From NCBI GenBank assembly GCA_905215035.1, contig CAJMOJ010000061.1, forward strand, positions 1-11,306: a DNA stretch of 11,306 bases, in the 5' to 3' direction. Shown in pieces: positions 1 to 6,022 of this stretch (the first letter of the stretch is position 1; each line of letters starts with the position of its first letter). The translations under genes and the position numbers were made by a program. The DNA is from an uncultured bacterium. GTDB taxonomy: Bacteria > Actinomycetota > Coriobacteriia > Coriobacteriales > Eggerthellaceae. The notes under the pieces are model-generated. The model was not told where the DNA came from and did not search any database. It was given only the letters and a program-made list of their open reading frames with translations.

Positions 1-1
1 T

Positions 2-250
2 GATGACATTATTGGTGCAATTAATGTTGGTTCTATAACGGAAATGATTGATCCTTCTGAAGATGTCAATGATGAGGGCATTCCTGTAATTGCTGTTGAA
101 AAGGCACATGCGGTACAAGCAGCTAAAGAGGCTGCAAGCGTCAACGCTGGTCTTGACTTGGCCGATGCAGCCTTGCGTGAAGCTGATGAAATCAACACTA
201 AAATGGCTTCAAAGACGACCGAAGAAGCTAAACAGGATGGAGGAGAGTAA
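2..250 (+). CDS. ilvB: Acetolactate synthase large subunit, C-terminal end only (probable)
   Basis: The window opens inside a reading frame whose last 82 codons are visible, ending in TAA. The assignment rests mainly on position: it ends two bases before ilvN, and in many bacteria the catalytic large subunit (two pyruvate to acetolactate, or pyruvate plus 2-oxobutyrate to acetohydroxybutyrate; ThDP, FAD and Mg dependent) lies directly upstream of the regulatory subunit. The first residues (DDIIGAINVGSITEMID) would suit the end of the ThDP-binding domain. The ThDP motif and the rest of the enzyme are outside the window. The remaining 60 or so residues are rich in Ala, Glu, Asp and Lys and look like a helical, acidic tail. 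IlvB proteins usually stop soon after the ThDP domain, so this tail is longer than expected. The last codons carry the Shine-Dalgarno sequence of ilvN, which suggests translational coupling. A different upstream gene cannot be excluded. Confidence 0.55.
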   Translation, partial: DDIIGAINVGSITEMIDPSEDVNDEGIPVIAVEKAHAVQAAKEAASVNAGLDLADAALREADEINTKMASKTTEEAKQDGGE

Positions 251-252
251 CT

Positions 253-750
253 ATGGAAGATACATCAATGCATATCCTATCTATTCTGGTCGAAAACAAA
301 TCGGGCGTTTTATCGCGTGTTGCGGGGTTGATTTCTCGCCGCGGATTTAATATTGATTCTCTTTCTGTTGGACCAACCGAAGATCCTACTTTAGCGCGTA
401 TGACTATCGTTCTTGCCTGCGATAGTTCAGCGTTTGAACAAATTACTAAGCAGCTTCATAAGCTTATTAGCGTGCACAAAATTACCGATCTCACTTCTGA
501 GGACGCAATTGAGCGGGAGTTGGTGCTCTACAAGGTACACGTTACTCCTGAGCATCGTTCAGAGGTGATTGAGATTGCTAACATATTTCGCGCAAAGATT
601 GTTGATGTGGGAAAAACGTCACTCACAATTGAGGCAACAGGAACACAGCATAAGCTTAAAGGCATTGAAGATTTGTTGCGTGCCTATGGTTTAAAGGAAA
701 TCATTCGAACTGGTGTTATTGCTATGTCGCGTGGTTCTAAAGTGAGCTAA
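253..750 (+). CDS. ilvN: Acetolactate synthase small (regulatory) subunit
   Basis: This 165-residue protein is the regulatory partner of IlvB; it activates the catalytic subunit and confers feedback inhibition by valine. An N-terminal ACT domain spans roughly residues 6-80, with the family signature NKSGVLSRVAGLISRRG (15-31) followed by FNIDSLSVGPTED. The glycine and asparagine that in E. coli IlvH/IlvN are tied to valine binding are present (Gly18, Asn33), so feedback control is probably intact. The second half (about 85-160) matches the C-terminal ALS_ss domain, including the run ending in GLKEIIRTGVIAMSRG. The length is typical of the short bacterial form. The start at 253 is supported by GGAGGAG at 239-245, seven bases upstream and inside the end of the preceding gene. 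A second Met at residue 6 is possible but has no better ribosome site. It is cotranscribed with the upstream gene (two-base gap); ilvC follows after 95 bases. Confidence 0.95.
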   Translation: MEDTSMHILSILVENKSGVLSRVAGLISRRGFNIDSLSVGPTEDPTLARMTIVLACDSSAFEQITKQLHKLISVHKITDLTSEDAIERELVLYKVHVTPEHRSEVIEIANIFRAKIVDVGKTSLTIEATGTQHKLKGIEDLLRAYGLKEIIRTGVIAMSRGSKVS

Positions 751-781
751 CGGCTCATTTGTATCACGTTTAAAAGAATGT

Positions 782-811
782 AAGTCTCTCATTTTGAGAG
801 ACTTGTATAAT
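782..811 (+). promoter_or_regulatory. Perfect inverted repeat abutting a TATAAT box, upstream of ilvC
   Basis: AAGTCTCTC (782-790) and GAGAGACTT (796-804) form a perfect 9-bp stem with a five-base loop. TATAAT follows at 806-811 and would put a transcription start near 818, 28 bases before ilvC. No good -35 box lies at the right distance, because the repeat itself fills the -35 to spacer region. The run after the stem is TGTATAATTA, not a T-tract, so it is a poor intrinsic terminator. I read it as either a dyad operator at an ilvC promoter or an mRNA stem that sets the ilvBN to ilvC expression ratio. Both are inference. Confidence 0.45.
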
Positions 812-845
812 TAACAATCAGTCATTAAAGAAGAAGGGAAACAAC

Positions 846-1841
846 ATGGCTGTTACTATCTATCATGAACAAGACGCAGATCCATCGTTGATCAAAGGCA
901 AGAAGGTTGCCATCATCGGTTATGGTTCTCAGGGTCACGCACATGCCCTCAACCTCAAAGATTCTGGCGTTGATGTACGCGTAGGTTTGCGCGAGGGTTC
1001 TAAATCTTGGTCTGATGCAGAAGAAGCTGGTCTTAAAGTAATGACCATTCCTGAGGCTGCCGAAGAAGCTGACTTCATTATGATTTTGGTTCCTGATGAG
1101 ATTCAGGCAAAGACCTACACTGAGCAGATTGCTCCACACCTTAACGAGGGTGACACACTTGCATTTGCTCATGGCTTCAATATTCACTATGGCTACATTA
1201 CTCCTCCTGAGAATGTTAATGTTGTTATGATTGCCCCTAAGGGTCCTGGACACATTGTTCGTCGTCAGTATACTGAGGGTTCTGGTGTTCCTGATCTTAT
1301 TTGTGTTGAGCAAGATTTCACAGGCAACGCAAAGGATTTGGCTTTGTCTTATGCATGGGGTATCGGCGGTGCTCGTTCTGGTGTTATTGAAACTACCTTT
1401 AAAAATGAGACTGAGACCGACCTCTTTGGTGAGCAGGCGGTATTATGCGGTGGTGTAACCGCTTTGATTCAGGCTGGTTTTGAGACGTTAGTTGATGCTG
1501 GTTATCCACCTGAGATGGCTTACTTTGAGTGCTATCACGAAATGAAGATGATCGTTGATCTCATGTATGAAGGTGGTATGCATCATATGCGTTGGTCAAT
1601 CTCCAACACTGCTGAATATGGTGACTACTATGCTGGTCCTCAGGTTATCGGCGAAGAGTCCAAGAAGGCTATGCGTGAGATCCTGAATCGCATTCAGAAT
1701 GGTGAGTTCGCTCGTGAGTTTATGGATGATTGTGATAACAATCATAAGTGGCTTGAAGAGCAGCGTGCTGCACACAATGAACACCTCATTGAAGAGACTG
1801 GCGAAAATATTCGCTCTATGTTCTCTTGGATCAAAAAATAG
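846..1841 (+). CDS. ilvC: Ketol-acid reductoisomerase, NADP-type, class I
   Basis: This enzyme isomerises and reduces 2-acetolactate or 2-aceto-2-hydroxybutyrate to the 2,3-dihydroxy acids, the second common step of valine, leucine and isoleucine synthesis. The 331-residue length is that of the short class I enzymes. The N-terminal Rossmann domain carries GYGSQGHA at 25-32. The cofactor loop REGSKSW (49-55), with Arg49, Ser52 and Ser54, is the pattern usually associated with NADPH. His109 in the FAHGFNI motif and Lys132 in PKGPGH match conserved active-site residues. The C-terminal helical domain supplies the expected Mg ligands: Asp192, Glu196, Glu228 and Glu232, with Ser253 for substrate. 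GAAGGGA at 833-839 lies six bases before the ATG. It completes an ilvB-ilvN-ilvC arrangement and is followed by a strong terminator, so it ends the operon. Nothing in the protein looks altered. Confidence 0.97.
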   Translation: MAVTIYHEQDADPSLIKGKKVAIIGYGSQGHAHALNLKDSGVDVRVGLREGSKSWSDAEEAGLKVMTIPEAAEEADFIMILVPDEIQAKTYTEQIAPHLNEGDTLAFAHGFNIHYGYITPPENVNVVMIAPKGPGHIVRRQYTEGSGVPDLICVEQDFTGNAKDLALSYAWGIGGARSGVIETTFKNETETDLFGEQAVLCGGVTALIQAGFETLVDAGYPPEMAYFECYHEMKMIVDLMYEGGMHHMRWSISNTAEYGDYYAGPQVIGEESKKAMREILNRIQNGEFAREFMDDCDNNHKWLEEQRAAHNEHLIEETGENIRSMFSWIKK

Positions 1842-1877
1842 TGCATTTCTAAAAACCACATCATTTTAATTGTAATT

Positions 1878-1935
1878 ATCCCTCTTTATGGGCGTCACCT
1901 AGGTGGCTGATGACCCTAAAGAGGGATTTTTATTT
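1878..1935 (+). terminator. Intrinsic terminator of the ilv operon
   Basis: ATCCCTCTTTA (1878-1888) pairs perfectly over 11 bp with TAAAGAGGGAT (1917-1927). GGG (1890-1892) and CCC (1914-1916) extend the stem past a one-base bulge, and the central CACC/GGTG can add an inner stem. An ATTTTTATTT tract (1926-1935) follows directly. It lies 37 bases after the ilvC stop. The stem, the T-tract and the position make this a convincing Rho-independent terminator. Confidence 0.93.
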
Positions 1936-1951
1936 GCTGTTGTATGTCTAA

Positions 1952-1975
1952 TTTCAGCTGAAGAAGTTTCAGTTG
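1952..1975 (+). repeat. Short direct repeat upstream of the CoA-transferase gene
   Basis: TTTCAGCTG (1952-1960) recurs as TTTCAGTTG (1967-1975), 15 bases apart start to start, and TTCAGCTGAA (1953-1962) is itself a perfect 10-bp palindrome. It lies in the gap between the ilvC terminator and the CoA-transferase gene, where that gene's promoter should be. I found no convincing -35/-10 pair in 1936-2050. A role as a regulator site is possible; chance is not excluded. Confidence 0.25.
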
Positions 1976-2069
1976 TGTAGCGTCTTTCCAATTAAGCACA
2001 CTGATGGATGGCAATTTGTTAGGCTCAAAGTAATGTGTGATTGTGGTCAAAGTAGGGGGAGGGTCTACT

Positions 2070-3305
2070 ATGAAACCGCTACAAGGAATGAAAGTCATTG
2101 ATCTTACAACGTATATGGCGACACCTGCTACTGGTCGTGTCCTCGGGGAGTGGGGTGCAGAGGTGATCAAGGTTGAGGCAGCAAAGGGTGATCCGTGTCG
2201 TGTAACGCAAGCAGCAGTTTTTAACATGCCTATGTCTGATGACGAAAACCTTGCATTTGATATGGTTAATCTCCATAAAAAGTTTATTTCACTCAACCTA
2301 AAGAGTGAAACGGGTGCAGAGGTTATGGATAAATTACTTGCCACTGCAGATGTCTTTATCACTAATATGCGCAATAAGTCATTGAAAAAAATAGGCCTTG
2401 ATTGGGAGACGCTTCACGCAAAGTATCCTCGTTTGGTTATGGGTCATGGCTTAGGTTATGGTAAGCACGGTGAGGAAAAGGATGATCCTGGGTTTGATGT
2501 GACCTGCTATATGGCACGTGGTGGTGTTTTTGGTACCACGGTTAATCGAGGAGACTCTCCCATGATCCCTACTAACGGATACGGTGATTTACAGGCATCG
2601 ATGTTTTTGGCGGCAGGAATCTGTGCGGCGCTTATTGGGCGCGAAAAAACAGGAGAAGGTGAATACGTCACGTGCGCACTTCAGCATGCGGGGGTCTTTA
2701 CTCTTATGACAGGCATGATTTCTGCGCAATATGGCAATCCCTACCCTAAGAGTCGTCTTGAAGTAATTTGTCCTTTCAATAATGTATACATGACCCAAGA
2801 TGGAAAATATCTTGCGATGTGTGACCCTGAGTATGATCGTGATTACAACAAAATCATGAAGCTTATTGGGCGCGATGATTTGGTTGATGAGCCACGTCTC
2901 GTCAATTGTGTGGAGATGAACGAACGAGGCCTTAATGCAGAAGTGGTTGGTATTCTTGATGCGGCGTTTGGACAGATGAGCGCAAAAGAGGCGTTAGAGC
3001 TTTTTAAAAATGCTGGTATTCCTATTGAGCTGTGCCAAACACCACTTGATGTTTATGAAGATCAAAATGTTTGGGATAATAATTATCTTGTAAAAATCGC
3101 TTATCCTGAGTCAGAGCGAAATATTCCCACAGTACCTATTCAATTTGATTCAGAAGAGGTTCCTGTGTTTACACCAACTGGCATGCTTGGTTCAGCAACA
3201 ATTGAGGTCATGAAAGATCTTGGGTATACCGACGATGAGATAGCCAAAGCGCTATCCGACGGTTCAGTAAAAGGAGCAACCTCTCTTGATGAATTAGTTG
3301 GGTAA
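2070..3305 (+). CDS. Family III (CaiB/BaiF) CoA-transferase, HadA/FldA-like
   Basis: This 411-residue protein belongs to the CoA-transferase family III, which moves CoA between carboxylic acids through an aspartyl-CoA anhydride. Family hallmarks are GMKVIDLTTYMATPATGR near the N-terminus, GEWGAEVIKVE (26-36), LNLKSETG (76-82), and GYGKHGEEKDDPGFD followed by ARGG; Asp143 is the likely nucleophile. From memory of the family, the stretch around Asp143, the GDPCR segment and the DLVDEPR region look closer to the 2-hydroxyacyl-CoA transferases of amino acid fermentation (HadA of leucine, FldA of phenylalanine reduction) than to carnitine, formate or bile acid transferases. The substrate cannot be read from the sequence. 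I place the start at the ATG at 2070, with AGGGGGAGGG seven bases upstream, not at the earlier in-frame ATG at 2037, which has no ribosome site. It stands alone between a terminator and a structured gap; the dehydratase and activator that would complete such a pathway are not in the window. Confidence 0.85.
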   Translation: MKPLQGMKVIDLTTYMATPATGRVLGEWGAEVIKVEAAKGDPCRVTQAAVFNMPMSDDENLAFDMVNLHKKFISLNLKSETGAEVMDKLLATADVFITNMRNKSLKKIGLDWETLHAKYPRLVMGHGLGYGKHGEEKDDPGFDVTCYMARGGVFGTTVNRGDSPMIPTNGYGDLQASMFLAAGICAALIGREKTGEGEYVTCALQHAGVFTLMTGMISAQYGNPYPKSRLEVICPFNNVYMTQDGKYLAMCDPEYDRDYNKIMKLIGRDDLVDEPRLVNCVEMNERGLNAEVVGILDAAFGQMSAKEALELFKNAGIPIELCQTPLDVYEDQNVWDNNYLVKIAYPESERNIPTVPIQFDSEEVPVFTPTGMLGSATIEVMKDLGYTDDEIAKALSDGSVKGATSLDELVG

Positions 3306-3362
3306 ATGAGTTTCCAAAGAGTTTTCTTATAGCACATCTACCACTAAAAACGCGCTTTGATA

Positions 3363-3442
3363 CTTTAGGCCGCTAAAGAACGGGTCCTAGAAGGTAGGGG
3401 TGTTACACTGATCGTTATAAACACGATAGGATAAGAACGTGT
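3363..3442 (+). other. Cluster of small, partly exclusive hairpins upstream of serC
   Basis: Within the 243-base gap before serC I see CTTTAG/CTAAAG (3363-3368 with 3373-3378, four-base loop), ATCGT/ACGAT (3411-3415 with 3423-3427) and ACACG/CGTGT (3421-3425 with 3438-3442). The second and third share bases 3423-3425, so they cannot form together. If transcribed, this could be a leader that switches folds or the 3' untranslated region of the preceding gene. No known riboswitch class was recognised. Confidence 0.3.
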
Positions 3443-3446
3443 GGCA

Positions 3447-3490
3447 ATGGTGCAGGTACGTTTTGGGCCTGCACCATCACTATTTTCGTA
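3447..3490 (+). terminator. Strong hairpin before serC, possible weak terminator
   Basis: ATGGTGCAGG (3447-3456) pairs perfectly over 10 bp with CCTGCACCAT (3468-3477) around an 11-base loop. What follows is CACTATTTTCG, so the T-tract is short and offset by about five bases. It may terminate the CoA-transferase transcript, 140 bases after its stop, or act as the last stem of a serC leader. The stem is certain; its function is not. Confidence 0.45.
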
Positions 3491-3500
3491 GGTGGATATC

Positions 3501-3528
3501 TTGCGTGTTTGGTCGTATACGGTATAAG
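3501..3528 (+). promoter_or_regulatory. Candidate promoter of serC
   Basis: TTGCGT (3501-3506) and TATAAG (3523-3528) are separated by 16 bases, giving a recognisable sigma-70-type pair. Transcription would begin near 3535, leaving only about 14 bases before the ATG and cutting into the AAGGAG ribosome site at 3533-3538. That makes the assignment doubtful. If this promoter is used, the hairpins upstream are not part of the serC mRNA. Confidence 0.35.
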
Positions 3529-3548
3529 AAAAAAGGAGCCAAACAACC

Positions 3549-4631
3549 ATGTCGAGAGTTTACAACTTCTCTGCAGGTCCTGCTATTTTGCCTGAAGAGG
3601 TCTTGAAGCAGGCTGCTTCCGAAATGCTTGATTATCAAAATACGGGTATGTCGGTTATGGAGATGAGTCATCGCTCAGCAGCGTTTAAAAATATTATTGA
3701 AACCGCTGAGGCTGACATCCGTGATTTGATGCAGATTCCTGATAATTATCATGTGCTGTTCTTGCAGGGTGGTGCTTCTCAACAATTTGCAGCTATTCCT
3801 ATGAACCTAATGAAAAACAAGGTAGCTGATTATATTGTTTCTGGCTCTTGGTCTAAAAAAGCATTTAAAGAAGCTCAAATTTATGGTGATGCACGCTGTA
3901 TTGCTTCATCAGAAGACAAGAATTTCTCTTATGTGCCTGATGTTGATACCTTGAAGTTTTCTGATGATGCTGACTATGTATACATTTGTCAGAATGAAAC
4001 AATTTATGGCACGCTCTATCATAAGCTTCCTCAGACAGGTTCTATTCCACTGGTGGCTGATGTGTCTTCTTGCTTTATGTCAGAACCAATTAACGTTAGC
4101 GACTATGGATTAATTTATGGTGGCGTTCAGAAAAACATTGGTCCTGCCGGTGTTGTTATCGTGATTGTACGTGATGATTTGGTTCGTGAAGAGGTTTTGC
4201 CTTATACGCCAACAATGCTGAAATACATTACACAGGTTGACAATAATTCGCTATACAACACCCCACCAGCATACGGTATTTATATTTGCGGTTTAGTCTT
4301 TAAGTGGCTTAAAGCGCAGGGTGGTCTTGCAGCTATGAAAGTTCGTAATGAGGAAAAAGCGGCATTGTTGTATGACTTCTTGGATCAGTCGACACTCTTT
4401 AAGGCCACAGCACGCAAAGAGGATCGCTCTATCATGAACGTTCCTTTCGTTACCGGAAGTGATGAACTTGATGCTTTGTTTGTTGCTGAGGCAAAAGATC
4501 ATGGTATTGAGTCTATTAAGGGTCATCGTAGTGTCGGCGGTATGCGCGCTTCTATTTACAATGCAATGCCTAAAGCAGGTGTTGAGGCGCTTGTTTCTTT
4601 CATGAAAGAGTTTGAAAGCAACCATAAATAA
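3549..4631 (+). CDS. serC: Phosphoserine aminotransferase
   Basis: SerC is a PLP-dependent class V aminotransferase that converts 3-phosphohydroxypyruvate plus glutamate to phosphoserine in serine synthesis; in organisms with the deoxyxylulose route to PLP it also acts on 3-hydroxy-4-phosphohydroxy-2-oxobutyrate. The 360-residue length equals the usual bacterial size. The N-terminus NFSAGPAILPEEVL is diagnostic. GGASQQF (74-80) binds the PLP phosphate, Asp171 in VADVSSCF contacts the pyridine nitrogen, and Lys195 in YGGVQKNIGPAG is the Schiff-base lysine. His41-Arg42 and the arginine in VGGMRASIYNA are the substrate-binding residues, and YNTPP is the segment contributed by the other subunit. 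AAGGAG (3533-3538) lies ten bases before the ATG. No serA or serB is adjacent, so serine synthesis is not clustered here. No clear terminator follows the gene. Confidence 0.96.
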   Translation: MSRVYNFSAGPAILPEEVLKQAASEMLDYQNTGMSVMEMSHRSAAFKNIIETAEADIRDLMQIPDNYHVLFLQGGASQQFAAIPMNLMKNKVADYIVSGSWSKKAFKEAQIYGDARCIASSEDKNFSYVPDVDTLKFSDDADYVYICQNETIYGTLYHKLPQTGSIPLVADVSSCFMSEPINVSDYGLIYGGVQKNIGPAGVVIVIVRDDLVREEVLPYTPTMLKYITQVDNNSLYNTPPAYGIYICGLVFKWLKAQGGLAAMKVRNEEKAALLYDFLDQSTLFKATARKEDRSIMNVPFVTGSDELDALFVAEAKDHGIESIKGHRSVGGMRASIYNAMPKAGVEALVSFMKEFESNHK

Positions 4632-4660
4632 TCGCCATACCACAAATCCTTCATTTTCGC

Positions 4661-4688
4661 TAGTCAAAAAGCATTACTATGCTATACT
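4661..4688 (+). promoter_or_regulatory. Candidate promoter of rpsA
   Basis: TAGTCA (4661-4666), 16 bases, then TATACT (4683-4688). The -10 is good and the -35 matches TTGACA at four of six positions. The start would be near 4695, giving a leader of about 150 bases before rpsA. That is long enough for the autoregulation seen in many ribosomal protein mRNAs. It is the best candidate in the 212-base gap after serC. Confidence 0.55.
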
Positions 4689-4696
4689 TTGACAGT

Positions 4697-4710
4697 CTGC
4701 AATCATGCAG
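4697..4710 (+). other. Small stem-loop at the 5' end of the rpsA leader
   Basis: CTGCA (4697-4701) and TGCAG (4706-4710) form a perfect 5-bp stem with an ATCA loop, almost exactly at the predicted transcript start. It could protect the 5' end of the mRNA. The stem is short and could be chance. Confidence 0.3.
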
Positions 4711-4812
4711 GCAAAGAATGTATTGGCCCCCGAGACATGTTTGTTGTTGGCGTCATCATTAACGTGGTGCAGCATGCATGGTTTATGTAACAAACTACAA
4801 ACACGTACGAAG

Positions 4813-4840
4813 GGTCCCCGAATTTTTTTGAAAGGGGTCC
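4813..4840 (+). promoter_or_regulatory. Hairpin masking the rpsA Shine-Dalgarno sequence
   Basis: GGTCCCC (4813-4819) faces GGGGTCC (4834-4840) in a 7-position stem with one T-T mismatch and a 14-base AT-rich loop. The right arm contains the only good Shine-Dalgarno sequence (AAAGGGG, 4831-4837) for the TTG start at 4844. A second near-copy of the left arm, GGCCCCC at 4725-4731, could pair with the same GGGGTCC equally well. The layout suits translational control of S1, which is known to repress its own mRNA in E. coli; a similar mechanism here is inference. Confidence 0.45.
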
Positions 4841-4843
4841 GTT

Positions 4844-6022
4844 TTGACCGAAATCAAGAACACGTCTGTCATCGAGTTTGACGACATCTCTGACGAGCAG
4901 ATGAACCAAATGATCGATGGCACTCTGACCGATTTCGACGAAGGTGACTTGATTGATGGCACCGTCGTTAAGATCGAGCACGATGAAGTGTTGGTAGATA
5001 TCGGATTTAAGAGCGAAGGCGTTATTCCTGCGCGCGAGCTCTCAATCCGTAAAGATGCTGATCCTTCTGAGGTCGTAAATCTTGGTGATAAACTTGAGGC
5101 TCTTGTTCTTCAAAAGGAGGACAAAGATGGCCGCCTTATCCTCTCTAAGAAGCGTGCTGAGTACGAGCGTGCTTGGATTGAGGTTGAGGATAAATTCAAG
5201 GCTGGAGAAGTGGTAACTGGTGAAGTTATTGAGGTAGTTAAGGGTGGTTTGATCCTTGATATCGGACTTCGCGGTTTCTTGCCTGCATCCTTGGTTGACC
5301 TTCGCCGTGTTAAAGATCTTTCTGCTTGCCTTGGCACTGAGATTGAAGCTCGCGTTATTGAGATGGATCGCAACCGTAATAACGTTGTTCTTTCTCGCCG
5401 TGTTATCCTCGAGGAAGGCCGCAAGAATGAGCGTGCTGAAATTCTCGAGAAGCTTACTAAGGGTATGCGCTTAAAGGGTACTGTTTCTTCTATCGTAGAC
5501 TTTGGTGCTTTCGTTGACCTTGGTGGTATTGATGGCTTGATTCATATTTCCGAGCTTTCTTGGAGCCATGTAAATCATCCTTCAGAGGTTGTTAAAGTTG
5601 GAGAAGAAGTTGAAGTTGAGGTTCTCGACGTCGATTTGCAGCGTGAGCGTATTTCTCTCGGCTTGAAGCAAACCACTGAGGATCCTTGGACTAAGCTTGT
5701 TGAGACCTATCCTGTCGGTACCATTATCGATGGTACCGTAACCAAGATTGTTCCCTTTGGTGCATTCATTGAACTTGGTGACAATGTTGAGGGCTTGGTA
5801 CATATTTCTGAGATGGCCGCTAAGCACATCGATTCACCTGCACAGGTTGTTCATGTTGGTGATCCTGTTAAGGTTAAGGTTATGGATATCAATGCTGACC
5901 GTCGTCGCATCTCCTTGTCCATGAAAGCAGCTGCTGCTGACCTTGGTTTGGAAATTGCAGTTGAAGAGCCAGAGGTTGAAGAGGCTGAAGCTGTTGAGGT
6001 AGTAGAGACTGAGGCTGAGTAA
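4844..6022 (+). CDS. rpsA: Ribosomal protein S1, four-domain form
   Basis: S1 binds single-stranded mRNA on the 30S subunit and helps load messages onto the ribosome. The 392 residues hold four S1 (OB-fold) domains at roughly 35-104, 121-186, 207-276 and 292-361. The last two contain the strongest RNA-binding signatures, DFGAFVDLGGIDGLIHISELSW and PFGAFIELGDNVEGLVHISEM; the first two are more divergent, as is usual for the ribosome-docking end. The protein is shorter than the six-domain E. coli form and fits the four-domain type seen in Actinomycetota and Firmicutes relatives. It ends in a 24-residue tail made largely of Glu, Ala and Val. The start is TTG: AAAGGGG sits seven bases upstream and MTEIKNTSVIEFDDISDEQM reads as a natural N-terminus. 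Its stop overlaps or touches the start of mnmA, and coaE and uvrB follow, the actinobacterial order. Confidence 0.95.
   Translation: MTEIKNTSVIEFDDISDEQMNQMIDGTLTDFDEGDLIDGTVVKIEHDEVLVDIGFKSEGVIPARELSIRKDADPSEVVNLGDKLEALVLQKEDKDGRLILSKKRAEYERAWIEVEDKFKAGEVVTGEVIEVVKGGLILDIGLRGFLPASLVDLRRVKDLSACLGTEIEARVIEMDRNRNNVVLSRRVILEEGRKNERAEILEKLTKGMRLKGTVSSIVDFGAFVDLGGIDGLIHISELSWSHVNHPSEVVKVGEEVEVEVLDVDLQRERISLGLKQTTEDPWTKLVETYPVGTIIDGTVTKIVPFGAFIELGDNVEGLVHISEMAAKHIDSPAQVVHVGDPVKVKVMDINADRRRISLSMKAAAADLGLEIAVEEPEVEEAEAVEVVETEAE

Noticed and set aside
825..1313. Long open frame on the minus strand within ilvC (162 codons)
   Set aside because: It lies opposite a fully conserved ilvC, its translation is low-complexity and matches no family I know, and it has no ribosome site. 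It is a shadow of the + strand gene.
2037..2069. Earlier in-frame ATG for the CoA-transferase
   Set aside because: The extra 11 residues (MIVVKVGGGST) are encoded by the ribosome site itself; the AGGGGGAGGG sequence fits the ATG at 2070, and family members begin close to the GMKVIDL segment.
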